From Dyadobacter soli (GTDB taxonomy: Bacteria > Bacteroidota > Bacteroidia > Cytophagales > Spirosomataceae): a stretch of DNA of 64,000 nucleotides. This document shows, in pieces, positions 26,401 through 36,000 of the stretch. A program made the position numbers and the translations under genes. Position 1 is the stretch's first letter. The number at the start of each line of letters is the position of its first letter. Under the pieces are notes generated by a model, which was given only the letters and a program-made list of their open reading frames with translations, searched no databases and was not told the origin of the DNA. Where the stretch lies: NCBI RefSeq assembly GCF_900101885.1, contig NZ_FNAN01000010.1:186001-250000 (forward strand), read 5' to 3'.

Positions 26401-26699
26401 AGAATTCACAGGGGGGTACCGACTATTTCAAATGGTCACGCGAGAGCAGCGAGCGCTATGTGTACGACGGAAGCCATACCTGGATCAAGAATGTGACGAT
26501 CGGCTACACGCTCCCCAAAGTGGATGGTATTCTTTCCGATGCGCGGGTCTTCATTAATGCAGCGAACCTGTTGCTGATCACCAAATATCCGGGTAACAAC
26601 CCTGATGCGGGTGTGCGTGGCGGAACCGAGCTCAACAACGACGACGAGTCGTATCCGGTGCCCAGAACATTCTCAGCAGGTATTAAAGTTAACTTCTAA
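23466..26699 (+). CDS. SusC/RagA-family TonB-linked outer-membrane transporter 1
   Basis: A 1077-residue nutrient importer that pairs with a SusD lipoprotein and is powered by TonB. A long signal segment ends near AIAAP (about 42). A carboxypeptidase-regulatory-like domain follows (about 54-95, GGKVTDENGAGLPGVSVVVKG), then the TonB-box region LEEVVVVGYGTQRKRDI (about 135). The plug domain contains IRGISSLGAGSDPLYVIDG-type sequence and VLKDAASTAIYGARGSNGVVLI. A 22-strand barrel ends in FSAGIKVNF. The substrate cannot be read from sequence, and no glycoside hydrolase lies nearby. It is followed after 2 bases by susD1 and preceded by regulatory copy A. Confidence 0.95.
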   Translation: MNQPRQLRFDTGLRPLRKLMLGHVLLGVAFAGFCEAPAIAAPMKYPILVTADRSLGGKVTDENGAGLPGVSVVVKGSSTGTVSDAEGRYTINVPETGGPVLVFSFVGYVPKEITVGNQTTLDVQLAVDNKALEEVVVVGYGTQRKRDITSAVSNINMEDIGEVPKSNVTRMIQGQAPGVIIKQKSGTPGQQFEVKVRGISSLGAGSDPLYVIDGFPVGISVGQNLNPNDIETITVLKDAASTAIYGARGSNGVVLITTKSAKEGKTNLNISVDYGIQNVPDSRKTKVLNGQDFAQFKKEVFIGRFVLANKRQPSVEEIPLDFRSPGDTKYSTNWFDLILNNNAPYTDVNLSLSSGKGPIKSMVSIGYYKEEGALKYTDYDRASIRTNLSGDVNKFISMGVNIAGSYSRSSLAATDGRSALVGLTLISDPRYPAYDEKGDLIPYYNGVGDIFGFPNPLYLLKAISRDRNIADVLANGYIEFNIAKGLKFRTSVNAKINYNKYKEYVPSTIGLAIATGTNGAPPRIASERDDVEELRNYTADQLLTYNVNFGENHHLDAMLGYTAQQEIVKGLYGAGNTFPDDLAPFLGNATIRSSNSIERKWTMLAYLARLNYSFKDRYLLSASFRREGSSRFSEGHKFGNFPAVSVGWRLSEEPFIPKAAWLTDLKLRGSWGMTGNNTYRVTANNNFGTGQNATDDGNYASLAFLGLNNYVFNNALASGKTVSGFANSQLTWEKSNQLNIGLDLATFNNRLVFTVEYYKKITDDMLLGYNIPAVSGFTSTLKNLGKVQNQGVEIAGSYRVKIGQVSFRTNANITFNRNKILEIRGQNDFILQGSQYGGYNIQQVGRPIGMIFGYKKLGIFNTQAEIDAAPLQEGAVPGAMKFADLHGAADGGPDGIVSYDTKDMTEIGNPNPKFNWGWTIGADYKRFDVSVLLMGAHKFDIYRNIEASTMNMDGVFNVLEKAKDRWRSAENPGSNPNAKNSQGGTDYFKWSRESSERYVYDGSHTWIKNVTIGYTLPKVDGILSDARVFINAANLLLITKYPGNNPDAGVRGGTELNNDDESYPVPRTFSAGIKVNF

Positions 26700-26701
26700 A
26701 A

Positions 26702-28216
26702 ATGACGAAGATGAAAAAAGTAACGATACTGGGAATTGCTCTGGCACTGTTTCTGTCGTCATGCAGCGAAGATTTCCTCAACCAGACAGACCCGACCAAG
26801 GTGGGTGTCGATGTGTTTTACAAAAATGAAGAACAGGTAAAACAGGCGCTGAATGGCGTTTACAGCCAGGTACAAACGCTCACCAACACGGGTTATTTGT
26901 TTGGTGAATTTCAAACGGATAACACGACCATCGACCTGAACCCGTCGGACCGCGGTGGTGCCGGCGGCTGGGAAGCATTTGAATTCGGGACAGTTAACTC
27001 CGGAAATGGCGAGATCAATACGCTTTGGAACAACTACTACGCCACGATGTACAACTGCAACCTGACGTTGGAGAAAATGGTGGCTGCTACCATGACCGAC
27101 AATGGGCGCAAGGAGGTGGAAGGGCAGCTCAAATTCCTGCGTGCCTACCTCTATTTCAACCTGGTGCAATACTTCGGCGATGTGATTATCGTAACATCCA
27201 CGCTCGATACGCCCGATCCCGCATTCGACCTCGTACGCTCGCCTCAGGCGCAAGTATGGGCGCAGATCGAGAAAGACCTGCAAGAAGCAGCCGCAGCATT
27301 GCCGGACAAATATGCCGCCGCCGCCGACAAGGGGCGCGCTACCAAAGGCGCCGCATTGAGCTTGCTGGGCAAATCGTACCTGACGCAGAAGAAGTACGCC
27401 GACGCCGTCACCACTTTGAAACAGGTTACCACGCTCGGTTATGCGTTGAATGCTAACTACGCCGACAATTTCGATCCGTCCCCGGCCAAGAAAAACGGCG
27501 TGGAGTCGATTTTCGAAATCCAGTACCAGGGCGATAATGATCTTGGCGAATGGAGCAACTTCGAATATGTTTTCGCGCCGCGGGTGTCGAAAGGTGCCGT
27601 GACAGGCTACACAGCCGGCTCGAACGGCGGCCGTAACGTACCGACCAACGACATCATGGCGGCCTACGAAAAGGGGGATTTGCGTAAGGATATTTCGTTA
27701 AAACCCGACTTCACGCTGGATGGCAAGGTCTATCCGGTACCGTACGTTTTCAAATACAACTACCCGCACACGATCGTGAACCGGACGAATACCAACTGGC
27801 CGGTGCTCCGATATGCGGATGTATTGCTGATGCTAGCCGAGTCGATCAACGAGCAGTCCGGCGCGAATGCGGAAGCTTTGGGGTATGTTAACCAGATCCG
27901 GAAACGCGCCGGGCTGGCCGACCTCGCCATTACGGATAAAGTAGCGTTCAGAACGGCTGTTTTGAAGGAAAGAAGGTTGGAACTGGCGTTCGAAAACCAC
28001 CGCTGGTTTGATCTGAAAAGGACCAAAACACCAGCCGAATGGGCAGCATTCATGAATGCACATGGTGCGCAGGAACGCGCGAAGCCGACCGTGGACAGAG
28101 GTAACGTACCATTCAACTCGACGGACTATGTCTATACCGAGAACGAGTACTTCCTGCCTTTGCCCGCGCCGCAAATTCTGATCAACCCTAAACTGGCTCA
28201 GAACCCCGGTTACTAA
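26702..28216 (+). CDS. SusD/RagB-family nutrient-binding lipoprotein 1
   Basis: A 504-residue outer-membrane lipoprotein that caps its SusC partner and binds the substrate. The signal MTKMKKVTILGIALALFLSSC gives a lipid-modified Cys at 21 (or 18 if the second ATG at 26711 is used). It contains SusD-like TPR segments (GQLKFLRAYLYFNLVQYFGDV) and the typical C-terminal block YADVLLMLAESINEQSG...NQIRKRAGL, then ERRLELAFENHRWFDLKRT. It lies 2 bases after susC1, and a terminator follows. Confidence 0.95.
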   Translation: MTKMKKVTILGIALALFLSSCSEDFLNQTDPTKVGVDVFYKNEEQVKQALNGVYSQVQTLTNTGYLFGEFQTDNTTIDLNPSDRGGAGGWEAFEFGTVNSGNGEINTLWNNYYATMYNCNLTLEKMVAATMTDNGRKEVEGQLKFLRAYLYFNLVQYFGDVIIVTSTLDTPDPAFDLVRSPQAQVWAQIEKDLQEAAAALPDKYAAAADKGRATKGAALSLLGKSYLTQKKYADAVTTLKQVTTLGYALNANYADNFDPSPAKKNGVESIFEIQYQGDNDLGEWSNFEYVFAPRVSKGAVTGYTAGSNGGRNVPTNDIMAAYEKGDLRKDISLKPDFTLDGKVYPVPYVFKYNYPHTIVNRTNTNWPVLRYADVLLMLAESINEQSGANAEALGYVNQIRKRAGLADLAITDKVAFRTAVLKERRLELAFENHRWFDLKRTKTPAEWAAFMNAHGAQERAKPTVDRGNVPFNSTDYVYTENEYFLPLPAPQILINPKLAQNPGY

Positions 28217-28238
28217 TCCGGTTTAGTGTTTTTAATGC

Positions 28239-28274
28239 ACAGGAGAGACATCGAATATGTCTCTCCTGTTAAAT
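28239..28274 (+). terminator. Terminator after susC1-susD1
   Basis: The arms ACAGGAGAGACAT (28239-28251) and ATGTCTCTCCTGT (28257-28269) pair fully around a 5-base loop. The following bases are TAAATTTT rather than a pure T-run. Confidence 0.75.
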
Positions 28275-28389
28275 TTTATAACTAATCCGGGAAGAAAAAC
28301 GTTATAGTCCTAATTGGCGTTTCTGTACTCCAATCCGCATTTATATAAACCATTTTAGAAATTCATGAATATTTATCATTTACAGCAAG

Positions 28390-28432
28390 ACAGAACAGGA
28401 TACTATTCCCTTCGCTGCATTTTAGTATTGTA
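28390..28432 (+). promoter_or_regulatory. Shared two-part regulatory element, copy B (cytochrome operon)
   Basis: ACAGAACAGGATACT (28390-28404), 18 bases, TAGTATTGTA (28423-28432). Boxes and spacing match copies A, C and D. The predicted start of transcription is about 50 bases before the GTG at 28487, the shortest leader of the four. Confidence 0.75.
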
Positions 28433-28486
28433 TGATATTGCGGAATGTCGTCACCGGTATTCCTGAACCACTAACCCCTTGAACTT

Positions 28487-30847
28487 GTGTTACTCCAATC
28501 AACCGAAACATTTTGGCTTTGGCAATTTTTAGGACGATTGCACCCTTTACTGGTCCATTTTCCCATTGGGCTACTCTGCATTGGATTGCTTTTTGAACTC
28601 ATCGACTGGAAGCACAAGTCGACAGTCCTGCGCGATGGTACGCGCATTATCACGTGGATCAGCGCGGGAAGTGCCGTACTTGCGGTCGCATTCGGGCTGC
28701 TGCTGGCCAGCTCCGAAGATTCCAGCGGTACCAATCTTGAAATCCACCGTTGGGCGGGTATCGCTACGATGGTGCTTTCCCTTGTTACCGCATTCACATT
28801 GCGTTCCGGCAACAGGAGCTTGTTCCGCGGGTTGCTTTTGACGACGGTATTCGGCGTGTCGTTCGCGGGCCACTACGGCGCAATGCTCACGCACGGTGAA
28901 GACTACTTGTCGAGCGTATTGCCCGGCGGTGATAAACCAGTGGAGCCGGAAGGAGCGACCGAGGCTGATTTTGTACTGACTAACAATGGTGCATTAAGTG
29001 CCGAGCAAATACAAAACCTGAATGTGGAAGTCAGGACGATCCTGGCGCACAACTGTTACAGCTGCCACAGCGAAACCAAAATGAAAGGCGACCTGCGCCT
29101 TGATAGTAAAGACGCCATTATGAAAGGCGGCGAAGATGGCGTGGTAGTCGTGCCGAATCATCCTGATAAAAGCGAGTTGATCCGCCGCATTTCGCTTCCC
29201 AAAGGCGACAAGGAGGCAATGCCTACCAAAGGCAAGCGCCTGACGGAGAAGGAAATTAAAATCCTCTCATACTGGATTGAGAAAGGTGCTCCCTGGCCGG
29301 ATGGCAAGGAAAAGAGTATTTATCGTGTGGCTGAGCTTGGTCCGCGGGCGCCGCAAGTACCTGCTGCAACAGCCGAACTGAATAAGCCGGTCGATCTTTT
29401 TGTAAATGCGTATTTCCAAAAAAATAAAGGCAGCTGGAAACCGGTTGTCGACGACCGCACCTATATCCGCCGTGTTTCCCTTGACATTACCGGGCTGCTT
29501 CCGACACCGGAAAAAGTGGATGCGTTCGTGGCCGACACCCGTCCCGACAAGCGTGAACAGCTCGCGAAAGAGCTCCTCAACCAGAACGACGCCTACGCCC
29601 AGCATTGGATGACATTCTGGAACGACGCGCTCAGGAACGACTACGACGGTACCGGCTACATTACCGGCGGGCGCTTTGGTATTTCCAAATGGCTCTACGC
29701 CAGCTTGCTCGACAACAAGCCTTACAACTGGTTTGTGAAGGAGCTGATCAGCCCGAATAAAGAATCAGAAGGTTTTATCAAGGGTATCAAATGGCGGGGA
29801 ACGATCAATTCCAGCCAGCGCACCGAAATGCAGGCTGCGCAGAATGTAGCCCAGGTATTTTTAGGTTTGAATTTGAAATGCGCTTCCTGCCACGACAGCT
29901 TCATCAGCGACTGGAAACTGGCCGACGCTTACGCATTTGCCAACATTTTTGCCGATACACTACTTGAAATCAACCGCTGCGATAAGCCTACCGGTAAAAT
30001 CGCCGGAACCCGTATGCTATACCCCGAACTCGGCGAGATAGAGGTGAATGCGGATACTGAAAAACGCCTTCGCCAGCTCGCCGACTTCCTGGTACAACCG
30101 AAAGACGGAAGATTGTACCGCACGCTCGTGAACCGTGTGTGGGCTCAGCTGATGGGCCGTGGCATTGTGGAGCCGGTGGATGCAATGGACAATATGCCAT
30201 GGAGCCAGGACCTGCTCGACTGGCTGGCGTCGGATTTCGTGACGAATGGTTATGATGTCAAAAAACTGATTTACACCATTGTCACCTCGAAGACCTATCA
30301 ACTGCCGTCCACGTCGGCAAAGGAAGCGGGGGACATTATGGCGAACGACTACAAATTTACCGGTATGGTGCGCAGAAGGCTGACCGCCGAACAATTCGCC
30401 GACGCGATCAGCACGAGCTTCACGCCGATGTACGCCGATACCGCGCTTGCATTGAAGAAGCTTCCGGAAGATATCCAGTCACGCCTGCCATTCCCGCGCG
30501 CGGCATTCGTGAAGAACGATCCGTTCCTGACTTCGCTCGGTCGCCCGAACCGCGAGACGGTGAGCACCGGCCGCACGTCTCAGGCAAACCTGCTTCAAGC
30601 ATTGGAGCTGACCAACGGGTCGAAATTTACCGCGACACTTAAAGCGGGAGCGAAGACCTGGAAGTCGCAATATCCGACGTCCGACTCGCTCGTGACGGCA
30701 CTTTACCGGAAGGCCTTGGGCCGTTCGCCTGTACCGAAAGAGCTCGCGGCCGCCAAGAAAATACTCGGCCCGACACCGAGCGAAGAAGGCATTCAGGACC
30801 TGGTTTGGGCGATCGCGCTCGTTCCGGAATTTCAGTTGATATATTAA
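28487..30847 (+). CDS. Membrane-anchored cytochrome with DUF2231, PSCyt1, DUF1549 and DUF1553 domains
   Basis: A 786-residue protein. Residues 10-130 form four membrane helices of DUF2231 type (RLHPLLVHFPIGLLCIGLLFELIDW). A c-type haem motif CYSCH (190-194) lies in a Planctomycete-type cytochrome domain (KMKGDLRLDSKDAIMKGG). DUF1549 follows (about 300-480, DDRTYIRRVSLDITGLLPTPEKV) with a second CASCH motif (465-469). DUF1553 extends to the end (GRLYRTLVNRVWAQLMGRGIVEPVD). It is presumed to transfer electrons outside the cytoplasm, but its substrate is not known. The start is GTG 28487; no ATG fits. A partner DUF1501 gene follows after 187 AT-rich bases with no visible terminator. Regulatory copy B lies upstream. 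Confidence 0.85.
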   Translation: MLLQSTETFWLWQFLGRLHPLLVHFPIGLLCIGLLFELIDWKHKSTVLRDGTRIITWISAGSAVLAVAFGLLLASSEDSSGTNLEIHRWAGIATMVLSLVTAFTLRSGNRSLFRGLLLTTVFGVSFAGHYGAMLTHGEDYLSSVLPGGDKPVEPEGATEADFVLTNNGALSAEQIQNLNVEVRTILAHNCYSCHSETKMKGDLRLDSKDAIMKGGEDGVVVVPNHPDKSELIRRISLPKGDKEAMPTKGKRLTEKEIKILSYWIEKGAPWPDGKEKSIYRVAELGPRAPQVPAATAELNKPVDLFVNAYFQKNKGSWKPVVDDRTYIRRVSLDITGLLPTPEKVDAFVADTRPDKREQLAKELLNQNDAYAQHWMTFWNDALRNDYDGTGYITGGRFGISKWLYASLLDNKPYNWFVKELISPNKESEGFIKGIKWRGTINSSQRTEMQAAQNVAQVFLGLNLKCASCHDSFISDWKLADAYAFANIFADTLLEINRCDKPTGKIAGTRMLYPELGEIEVNADTEKRLRQLADFLVQPKDGRLYRTLVNRVWAQLMGRGIVEPVDAMDNMPWSQDLLDWLASDFVTNGYDVKKLIYTIVTSKTYQLPSTSAKEAGDIMANDYKFTGMVRRRLTAEQFADAISTSFTPMYADTALALKKLPEDIQSRLPFPRAAFVKNDPFLTSLGRPNRETVSTGRTSQANLLQALELTNGSKFTATLKAGAKTWKSQYPTSDSLVTALYRKALGRSPVPKELAAAKKILGPTPSEEGIQDLVWAIALVPEFQLIY

Positions 30848-31034
30848 ATGTGTAATATAAATCACACATATTCATAATATCAAATGAATGGCACTTTAAA
30901 TACAGATACAGCATTTATAAAATATAGTAAGATTTAAAATTTTAGTATTATTTATAAATATTAAAAGTATTTAAAGTATAAAAAGATAACAAATATAACT
31001 TATTGAAATACAATCATTTAAAATAAAATAAGAA

Positions 31035-32462
31035 ATGAATATCCAGTGGAATAGGAGGGAGTTTCTGCAAAGGGCCAGCGCAGCCACCATGGCAGCATTG
31101 GCAGCCGGAGCGCCCATATCAAACCTGCTTACCTCGTGCAGGGGCAAGGCGGGAGCCAATTCTTCGGCGGACACAGTGATACTTTTATGGATGGCCGGCG
31201 GTATGGCGCACACGGAAACTTTCGATCCGAAAGTGTACACGCCATTCGAAAAAGACATGGAAGGCAACCGCGTTCTGAGCACATTCAAATCGCTCCCGAC
31301 CAAGCTTGACGGCATCCATTTCTCCGACGGTTTGCAGTCGATAGGGCAGGTGATGGACAAAGGTACGCTCATCCGTTCGTACGTCGCGGCCGACATGGGG
31401 CACATCCTGCATTCGCGTCACCAGTACCATTGGCATACCTGTTACGAGCCGCCTCAGACCGTTGCCGCACCGCACATCGGTTCGTGGATTGCCAAGGAAC
31501 TCGGCCCGAAAAATCCGGTGATCCCGGCATTCGTCGACATTGGCCAACGGTTCACGGTAGGCGAAGCCGAAGAGCTGAAAGCATTCCATACCGCCGGTTT
31601 CCTCGGCAATGAGTTCGGTCCATTCTTCATTCCCGACCCGAGCCAGGGCCTCGATAGCGTGCGCCCGCCCGTGGGAATGGACGCAAAACGTTTCGAGCGC
31701 CGCAACCAGCTGTACAATGAGCTGATCAACAACAGCCCGGTAGGAGAGTTCGGCAGCGACTACCAGCGCGAGTCACTGAAACGGTCGATGGAGCAGGCTT
31801 ACGCATTGCTCAACTCGCCCGAATCCAAAGCATTTGACCTGAGTACCGAGCCTAAAAAGAGTTACGACATTTACAATACCGGCCGTTTTGGCCTGGGGTG
31901 CCTGCTTGCACGCCGCCTGACAGAACAAGGCGCGCGCTTCATCAGCGTCACCACCGAATATGAGCCGTTCAAAGGCTGGGATACGCATGAAAACGGCCAT
32001 ACGCGTTTGCAGGATATGAAAAAGCAAATCGACGGACCCGTTGCCCAGCTCATCAAAGACCTCGACGAAAAGGGCCTGCTCGACCGCACGATGGTAGTGC
32101 TCGCCAGTGAATTCAGCCGCGACATGATGGTGGAAGGCCGCCCGGACGCGAAAGTGAAGGAGCAGGTCGCTCAGCCCGACATCCTCTCAGACCTCAAATT
32201 CTACGGAATGCACCGCCATTTCACCGACGGCTGCTCAATGCTGATGTTCGGCGGCGGCATTAAAAAAGGCTTTGTCTATGGAAAAACCGCCGACGAGCGC
32301 CCTTGCAAAACCATTGAGAATCCCGTGAAAGTCGACGGCATTCACCAGACGATTTACCATGCATTGGGCATTCCGCCGGATACGCAATACGAAATCGAGA
32401 AACGGCCATTCTATACCACGCCGGACGGCAAAGGTTTGGCTGTGAAGGAGCTGCTTTCGTAA
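31035..32462 (+). CDS. DUF1501 protein, Tat-exported (alkaline-phosphatase/sulfatase-like fold)
   Basis: A 475-residue protein. The N-terminus NRREFLQRASAATMAAL (twin Arg at 7-8) is a Tat signal, followed by LLTSC (Cys35), so it may be a Tat lipoprotein. The mature part has DUF1501 features: VILLWMAGGMAHTETFDPK near the start, HSRHQYHWHTCYEP, a conserved TTEYEPFKGWDTHENGH segment and FSRDMMVEGRPD. DUF1501 proteins almost always accompany DUF1549/DUF1553 cytochromes, as here, and are thought to act with them. The catalytic activity is unproven. The gene is followed by a GC-rich hairpin (32479-32515). Confidence 0.85.
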   Translation: MNIQWNRREFLQRASAATMAALAAGAPISNLLTSCRGKAGANSSADTVILLWMAGGMAHTETFDPKVYTPFEKDMEGNRVLSTFKSLPTKLDGIHFSDGLQSIGQVMDKGTLIRSYVAADMGHILHSRHQYHWHTCYEPPQTVAAPHIGSWIAKELGPKNPVIPAFVDIGQRFTVGEAEELKAFHTAGFLGNEFGPFFIPDPSQGLDSVRPPVGMDAKRFERRNQLYNELINNSPVGEFGSDYQRESLKRSMEQAYALLNSPESKAFDLSTEPKKSYDIYNTGRFGLGCLLARRLTEQGARFISVTTEYEPFKGWDTHENGHTRLQDMKKQIDGPVAQLIKDLDEKGLLDRTMVVLASEFSRDMMVEGRPDAKVKEQVAQPDILSDLKFYGMHRHFTDGCSMLMFGGGIKKGFVYGKTADERPCKTIENPVKVDGIHQTIYHALGIPPDTQYEIEKRPFYTTPDGKGLAVKELLS

Positions 32463-32478
32463 ACATTACCTGCATTTC

Positions 32479-32515
32479 CCGCCGGAGAAAACCGCTAATC
32501 GGGCCTCCGGCGGGA
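32479..32515 (+). terminator. GC-rich hairpin after the DUF1501 gene
   Basis: The arms CCCGCCGGAG (32479-32488) and CTCCGGCGGG (32506-32515) pair perfectly. No long T-run follows (ATTATTACC), so termination is probable but not certain. Confidence 0.6.
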
Positions 32516-32652
32516 TTATTACCTCTTACTACCTCACCACTTTTGGGTTATCTGTCAGCAACCGTCGCCAGCCCGCGAACGGACGGACGAACTATGTCCG
32601 ATATAAGATATGTCCAAAAAACTCATGTTAATTAAATATTAATCAAAACCAG

Positions 32653-32695
32653 ACAGAGCAGGACAGTCTCTTCTCGCATTCGTTCTACTATTGCA
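32653..32695 (+). promoter_or_regulatory. Shared two-part regulatory element, copy C (susC2)
   Basis: ACAGAGCAGGACAGT (32653-32667), 18 bases, TACTATTGCA (32686-32695). Two positions differ from copies A, B and D in the first box, but the spacing is identical. It lies 312 bases before the susC2 ATG. Confidence 0.7.
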
Positions 32696-33006
32696 TAAAT
32701 GTTACTTTAAGTATGAATAATTGTCTTTTATGCGTCATTAAGACATTTATTTCTTAGAGTATTCCAACTCTTCATCAACGATAAAACTACAAGCTTTCAG
32801 GCCTCTTTGCGTGCCGGGAAGCGATGCCGATCCAGGGCCGGACGGCCCCTTGTTTTTAGGATACCTTAAACGAACTCTGCCTTATAATCCCGACAATTGT
32901 TCACTTAAACCGATTACTATGAGAATAAGAAGCTTAACCGATTAACCCCGCTTCCCGGACGTTTCAGAAAGTGTTCCGGGGCCTCTGCTAATTACTAAAT
33001 CTAAAA
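32696..33006 (+). other. Long leader of susC2
   Basis: About 310 bases with no full gene. Two things stand out. One is an 8-codon frame at 32919-32945 (MRIRSLTD, stop TAA). The other is a small hairpin after it, with arms CCCGGA and TCCGGG near 32954 and 32980. The first half (32756-32870) contains GC-rich runs such as GGGCCGGACGGCCCC that could fold. It is presumably the 5' untranslated leader driven by regulatory copy C. Confidence 0.5.
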
Positions 33007-36000
33007 ATGAAGCTTATGAATCAATTTCGACAATCTCCCTATTGTGCCCGATTGAATTCGATCCTGAAACTTTCAGTGGGCCAGGCGCTCATCGGGGTTG
33101 CATGCGGGTTCAATGCAATGGCCGATAATAGTTTCAATCTTAACCCGCTCGTTGTGAGCAGCAATATCACTGCCGACCGGACGATCAAGGGAAGGATTAC
33201 CGACGATACGGGCGAAAAACTCCCGGGCGTGAGCGTGCTTCTCAAAGGCAGTACGATTGGAACGGTGTCAGATGCCGACGGTGCGTATAGCATCAATGTT
33301 CCCGACAACGGCGCGGTGCTCGTGTTCTCGTCTGTTGGTTTTCTTACCCAGGAAGTTACAGTAGGGAGCAATGCAACCGTTGACATCAAACTTGCCACTG
33401 ACGCAAAAGCGCTTACCGAAGTCGTGGTGGTGGGTTATGGTAGCCAATTGAAAAAAGAAATTACAGGTGCGGTACAAACCGTTAAAAGCGAGGAACTGAA
33501 AGATATTCCGGTATCGCAGGTTACGCAAAAACTGCAAGGACGCCTTGCGGGGGTACAGATCAACCAGACGACCGGTAAGCCGGGGCAGGGGATGGCTGTA
33601 CGTATCCGCGGCCAGGTGTCGGTTACGGCAGGTAGCGACCCGCTTTACGTTATCGACGGTTTCCCGATCACCGGTACCATCGGCCAGATGAACCCCGATG
33701 AAATCGAGGACATTACCATCCTGAAAGATGCTGCGTCGACGTCCCTTTACGGTTCGCGTGCGGCTAACGGCGTTGTGCTTATTACTACCAAACGCGGCCA
33801 GCCGGGCAAGACGAGCGTGAGTTTCAATGCTTTCGCGGGTATCCAGAAAGTGCCGATGAGAGGCCGCGTTAAAATGCTGAATGCGCAGGAATTCGCGCAA
33901 TTCAAGAAGGAAATGTATGAAGACGAGCTTAAACCCGTACCCGAAGCATTTCAACAACCAGAGAAATATGCAGGCAAGGATAACGACTGGTATGATGCAT
34001 TGCTTCGCACGGCGCCAATCCAGAGCTATAACCTGACCATTAGCTCTAACAAAGAGAATATGCGTACGTCGCTGGTTGCAGGGGTTTTCAACCAGAAAGG
34101 GGTGGTGCTGAACAACAATTATAAGCGCTATTCTCTCCGGATGAATACCGAGTACGATATTTCGAGCAAAATCAAGATTGGTTTTAATCTGGCGCCCCAG
34201 TTTGTGTATGACAATACACCACGGACGGATGGTGACCGCGGAACCGGTGTGCTTTTCAATGCATTGCATACCTGGCCGGTAATGCCTATTTATGATGCAA
34301 ACGGGCAATTGACCAAGTACAACAACTTCCCGCAAGGAACTGGTAATATCTTCGACTATCCTAACTGGGTGCGTGCAGCCAAAGAGCTTACCAATGAAAC
34401 GAAGATCAACAAGTTGCTGGGTAATGCCTATATTCAGTATAACCCGATCAAAGGCCTGACCTTGAAATCGACGTTGAATGTGGAGCAGGAAAGCAACAAG
34501 TTCTTCTTCTTCAACCCGTCGACAGCTACCAGCGCGATCAACACGCCGGTTCCGACAACCGCGGTTTCCATCCGCCAGAATTTCCAGAACTTCTCGTGGC
34601 TGAACGAAAACCTTGCGACCTACGCGCATAGCTTCAACGAAAAACACAATTTCGAGTTACTCGCGGGTTTCACACAACAACGCTTCCGCCAGGAGTACGA
34701 CCGTATTACCGCGAACACTTACACCGACGACCGCCTTCCGACAATCCAGGGAGCTATCAACATCGATCGCGGCGGTTCATTCAACGTGAACGGTATTTCA
34801 GGATCGAACACATTCAACGGTGCTAACGAATGGGCGCTGATGTCTTACATTTCACGTTTGACCTATAACTACAAAGGCAAATACCTGTTTACTGCGGCGG
34901 TACGTGCGGATGGTTCGTCCCGTTTCGGCTCCGACAACCGTTGGGGTACATTCCCGTCGGCGTCTGTGGGCTGGGTTATTTCGGACGAGAACTTCATGCA
35001 GTCGATCCCCAAGGTTTCATTTGCCAAAGCACGCGCCAGCTACGGGGTGATCGGTAACAACAACATCGGTAACTATACCCAATACGCGTTGGTAAATAAC
35101 ACAACCAATGCTGTGTTCGGAAGTACGGTTGCAACCGGTGCGCAGGTAACGTCGTTGTCGAATAGCAACCTGGGATGGGAAACAACCAAGCAATTCGACG
35201 CTGGTTTGGATGTAGGACTTTTCAATGACCGTATCCAGCTGATCTACGATTTTTATACCAAGCGGACAACCAATCTCCTTTATGCCGTTCAGATTCCGCA
35301 GGAATCAGGGTTTACCAACTACAACGACAACATCGGGGAGATCAAATTCTGGGGACACGAAATCTCGCTTACCAGCCGTAACCTTGTGGGTAAACTGAAA
35401 TGGACAACTAACGCTAACATCTCATTCAACCGTAACAAAGTGCTGGAACTCGCCCCAGGCATCGACCGCGTGTATGGTTCTTTCCACATCACGCAGGTGG
35501 GCCAGCCATTTGGTCAGTTCTATGGTCTGGTGAAGGAAGGCTTCTACATGAGCAAGGAAGAATTGGCTAAGAGCCCCGTCATTCCGGGTCGTTCCGCGAT
35601 CGGTACCATCAAGTTCAAGGATGTTAACGGCGACGGTATCATCACCAACGGAGGCGACGCGGATGACCGTACGATCATCGGCAGCCCGTTCCCGAAATTT
35701 ACCTACGGCCTTACCAACACCCTGAGCTACGGCGGATGGGACCTGTCGATCACCGGATCAGGCTCGCAGGGTAACCAACTTTGGGTACGTCACCTTTACA
35801 GTACTGCCAACCTCGACGGTGTATTTAATATGGTGGCCGGAGCCAAAGACCGCTTCCGCGTGAAGAATGCCATCAATCCTGTTACCGGTATGGCCGAAGC
35901 TACTACGGTTATCAACCCTGGTAAAGGGATGTATGGTGCTACGAACAACGGCGGTAACTTCACCGGTGTAGAACGTGACTGGAACAGCTCTCACTTCCTG

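Noticed and set aside
33268..34647. Long open frame (459 codons) antisense to susC2
   Set aside because: It lies wholly inside a clear SusC gene in the opposite direction and has no recognisable domain; it follows from codon bias of the sense gene.
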